Shown one piece after another: positions 5,719-8,020 of a DNA stretch of 8,020 nucleotides (positions within the stretch are counted from its first letter, which is position 1; each line of letters opens with the position of its first letter). The DNA lies in contig QIDW01000094.1 in assembly GCA_003230435.1 (NCBI GenBank), forward strand, positions 1-8,020. The letters run 5' to 3'. Below the pieces are notes generated by a model. That model did no database searches. It had not been told where the DNA came from and was given only the letters and a program-made list of their open reading frames with translations. Both the position numbers and the translations under genes were made by a program. Origin of the DNA: Acidimicrobiia bacterium. GTDB taxonomy: Bacteria; Actinomycetota; Acidimicrobiia; Spongiisociales; ZC4RG35.

Positions 5719-6990
5719 ATGATCAAGACACTTGAAATCGACACATTCACCGAGATCTACCGGAGTCCCGGCGTCAAGGTCGTCGACGCCCGTCCCACCG
5801 CCGCTTTCAACGGTTGGAAGCTGGGCCCTGAAGCAAGAGGAGGGCATATCCCTGGAGCGGTTGCCTTTCCACAGTCCTGGGCTGCAAACACCTACGACGC
5901 AATCTTGGCGGAGAGGTTGGCGTCCAAGGGTCTCACCCCGGACCATTCGATCGTCGTCTATGGATACGACGATGGGGAAAGCACTTCCCTCGCCGACCGT
6001 TTGATGCTTCTCGGATACGATGACGTGGCCGTGCTAAAGGGTGGTCTGCCCGAATGGGCGGCTCACCCCGATCTCGAAGTGATCCGGCTTCCGAAATACC
6101 GCCAACTGGTGCACCCGGAGTGGTTGCATCGACTGCTCGAGGGGAACCAAACAGACGAGGTCCCCGATGGAGCCTTCTCCGTATTCCAGGTCAACTACGG
6201 CGTGGCAGAGGAATACGAGCGTGGCCACATCCCTGGTGCTTTCTATCTCGACACCAATTCGCTGGAGTCATCGACGGACTGGAACCGCCGCTCCCCTGAA
6301 GAACTGGAAACGGCTCTCCTCAAATGCGGTATCAGCAAGGACACAACGGTGATCCTCTACGGGCGGGACACTGCTGCTGACCCTGAGGAGCAAAAACCGG
6401 GTCGAAAAGCAGGACAAATCGCTGCCACCCGAGCAGCAGCCATTCTCCTCTATTCCGGAGTTGAGGACGTTCGGCTGCTCGATGGTGGGCTCAACGCCTG
6501 GCTGGCTGCTGGACACTCGATTGAGACCGAGATGCGCTTACCAACCCCGGTGGCAGAGTTCGGGACCACCATTCCGGCCCGTCCGGACTACTTCATCGAC
6601 TACGAGGAGGCGGTGGACCTGATCGCCGATCCTGACGGCGTGCTGGTGAGCGTCAGGAGCCAGGCGGAGAACCTCGGGGAGACCAGTGGATACAACTACA
6701 TCGAACACCTCGGTGACATCCCCGGCGCCGTCTGGGGAAACTGCGGCAGCGATGCCTACCACATGCAGAACTACCGCAACATGGACAACACCATGAGGGA
6801 TTTCAACGAGGTCGCATCGAACTGGAAGACGGTCGGCATTACCCCGGACAAGAAGATCGCGTTCTATTGCGGAACGGGGTGGAGAGCGAGTGAGACGTTC
6901 TTCTACGCCTATCTCATGGGATGGCCCAAGCCCTCGGTCTACGACGGTGGCTGGTTCGAGTGGAGCCGTCGGGCCGGTGAGGCCGCATAA
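5719..6990 (+). CDS. Triple-rhodanese-domain sulfurtransferase (YnjE-like)
   Basis: Sulfurtransferase of 423 residues with three rhodanese domains in tandem, at about 5-120, 128-272 and 290-420. Each of the first two shows the GHIPGA signature (42-47 and 169-174); the third has GDIPGA (332-337). Only the third has a catalytic cysteine: Cys384 in the loop CGTGWR, the arrangement of E. coli YnjE, which also has three domains and one active site in the last. In domains 1 and 2 the equivalent loop reads YGYDDG and YGRDTA, with Gly82 and Gly215 where Cys would be, so they are presumably structural. No signal peptide is seen, so the protein is predicted cytoplasmic, unlike exported YnjE. It would move sulfane sulfur from thiosulfate or a persulfide to an acceptor. 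It lies 156 bp after iclR and 78 bp before mttB2, probably co-transcribed with the latter. Its link to the methyltransferases is unexplained. Confidence 0.9.
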   Translation: MIKTLEIDTFTEIYRSPGVKVVDARPTAAFNGWKLGPEARGGHIPGAVAFPQSWAANTYDAILAERLASKGLTPDHSIVVYGYDDGESTSLADRLMLLGYDDVAVLKGGLPEWAAHPDLEVIRLPKYRQLVHPEWLHRLLEGNQTDEVPDGAFSVFQVNYGVAEEYERGHIPGAFYLDTNSLESSTDWNRRSPEELETALLKCGISKDTTVILYGRDTAADPEEQKPGRKAGQIAATRAAAILLYSGVEDVRLLDGGLNAWLAAGHSIETEMRLPTPVAEFGTTIPARPDYFIDYEEAVDLIADPDGVLVSVRSQAENLGETSGYNYIEHLGDIPGAVWGNCGSDAYHMQNYRNMDNTMRDFNEVASNWKTVGITPDKKIAFYCGTGWRASETFFYAYLMGWPKPSVYDGGWFEWSRRAGEAA

Positions 6991-7068
6991 CCGCCAGCGT
7001 CGCGAACCTGGAGCATGCGGTCCTAGTGCCTGCTGGTAAGTTCACGATCGGCCGCGGCCACATGCCTC

Positions 7069-8020
7069 ATGTCCCCAAGCGAACCCACCAAAGACACCAG
7101 CCGAGAACAGCGCACAAGACGCCATAGTCGCCAGCGCCCGTCCCACGAGGCAATCCCTTTGCAGATGCCATGGCATCAGCCACGGCGGTTATTCGCTCCA
7201 GTAGACATCGCCACCGAAGAACAGGTCGAAATCATCCACGAGACATCCTTGCGGATCCTCTCCGAGATCGGCATCGACTTCCTCGATCCGCAAGCGCGTC
7301 GTCTTCTTGCTCGAGCCGGCGCCAAAGTCGAGTCTGACTCCGAGCGGGTTCGATTCGATCGGGACTTCGTGGAAGAGACCATCACCACCGCTCCATCGGA
7401 GTTCACTCTGCACGCACTGAACCCGGACCGGAATCTTCACATCGGTGGAGACGCGATCGCTTTCTCAGCAGTCTCCAGTGCTCCCAACGTCAGTGATGAA
7501 GCCGGCGGGCGTCGACCCGGAAACCATGAGGATTTCCAGAACCTGATCCGTCTCGGGCATACCATCAACACGGTCCACTTCTGGGGTGGTTATCCGGTCG
7601 AGCCTGTCGACATCCACGCCTCGGTGCGGCACCTCGACACTCTCTTCGACATGCTGACGCTTTCTGACAGGGCCATTCATGCCTACAGCCTGGGGGCATT
7701 GCGAAACCAGGATGCCCTCGAGATGATCCGCATAGCCCGTCAGGTCGACGACGCCACTTTGGATCGTGAGCCATCGATCATGAGTGTCATCAACGCCAAC
7801 TCACCGTTGCGCTATGACACTCCCATGCTTCAGGGCATTTTCGAGTTCTCGGCGCGAAATCAGGTCATCATCATCACTCCCTTTACCCTGGCCGGGGCGA
7901 TGGCACCCGTCACCCTCAGCGGCGCGCTTGCCCAGCACAACGCAGAGGCGTTGGCCGGGATCGTGATGACTCAGGTGGTCAGACCGGGCTCCCCGGTCGT
8001 CTATGGCGGATTCACTTCGA
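7069..8020 (+). CDS. Second MttB-family corrinoid methyltransferase, C-terminus beyond the window
   Basis: Paralogue of the minus-strand MttB, with 317 codons visible before the right edge. Family blocks are EEQVEIIHETSLRILSEIGI (from about residue 49), a GGRRPGNHEDFQNLIRLG stretch, TPFTLAGAMAPVTLSGAL (from Thr270; Thr265 in the other copy) and ALAGIVMTQVVRPGSPVVYG. The five-residue offset at this shared block supports the ATG at 7069. That start gives an Arg-rich N-terminus like that of the other copy. The ATG at 7165 would remove 32 residues of this region. No good Shine-Dalgarno precedes 7069, and the frame is open upstream to a TAG at 7024-7026. No in-frame amber codon occurs in the visible part. 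It follows the sulfurtransferase by 78 bp and is probably in the same transcript. The two copies are clearly diverged in the substrate-side segments, so they may act on different methylated compounds or successive steps. Substrate unknown. Confidence 0.9.
   Translation, partial: MSPSEPTKDTSREQRTRRHSRQRPSHEAIPLQMPWHQPRRLFAPVDIATEEQVEIIHETSLRILSEIGIDFLDPQARRLLARAGAKVESDSERVRFDRDFVEETITTAPSEFTLHALNPDRNLHIGGDAIAFSAVSSAPNVSDEAGGRRPGNHEDFQNLIRLGHTINTVHFWGGYPVEPVDIHASVRHLDTLFDMLTLSDRAIHAYSLGALRNQDALEMIRIARQVDDATLDREPSIMSVINANSPLRYDTPMLQGIFEFSARNQVIIITPFTLAGAMAPVTLSGALAQHNAEALAGIVMTQVVRPGSPVVYGGFTS

Noticed and set aside
1..8020. CRISPR arrays, tRNA or rRNA genes, insertion sequences, attachment sites
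   Set aside because: None seen: no regularly spaced repeats, no transposase-like reading frame, no tRNA-like cloverleaf noticed by eye.

Overview
This is a GC-rich bacterial window with tightly packed genes. Extracytoplasmic binding proteins carrying a Tat-type lipoprotein signal and a Thr/Ala/Pro/Gly linker, together with families such as P450, MttB, IclR and family-5 solute-binding proteins, suggest an aerobic or facultative heterotroph. An actinobacterium (for example the Acidimicrobiia) or a Chloroflexota member fits best. This assignment is inferred from style and composition; the window contains no phylogenetic marker gene.

The layout is a divergent methyl-group catabolism locus built around a regulatory region at about 4519-4764. 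To the left, on the minus strand and in transcription order, lie a stand-alone homocysteine S-methyltransferase domain protein (3475-4518), an MttB/MtgB-type corrinoid-dependent amine methyltransferase (1897-3447), a cytochrome P450 (731-1900, sharing an ATGA overlap with mttB) and a family-5 extracytoplasmic solute-binding protein (start at 611, running off the left edge). The binding-protein gene has a frameshift caused by an exact 10-bp tandem duplication inside its signal-peptide coding region. To the right, on the plus strand, lie an IclR-family regulator (4726-5562), a triple-rhodanese YnjE-like sulfurtransferase (5719-6990) and a second MttB paralogue (7069 to beyond the right edge).

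The likely theme is uptake and demethylation of a methylated amine, betaine or related compound. The binding protein would capture the substrate and the P450 would trim it oxidatively. MttB proteins would pass methyl groups to a corrinoid protein, which is not in the window, and the homocysteine methyltransferase would move them to homocysteine to make methionine. The neighbouring sulfurtransferase raises the possibility that the substrate or product contains sulfur. The substrate cannot be read from the sequence.

The most interesting part is the minus-strand leader of the methyltransferase operon. It holds a strong intrinsic terminator 50 bp before the first gene, and an antiterminator hairpin that competes for the same bases. 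Two further stem-loops lie upstream, and an AT-rich -10-like box stands in front of them. A perfect 17-bp palindrome typical of IclR-family operators is centred about 42 bp upstream of the predicted start of this transcript and also falls inside the 5' end of the iclR reading frame. This looks like two-layer control: a protein at the promoter and an RNA attenuator or riboswitch of a class I do not recognise in the leader.
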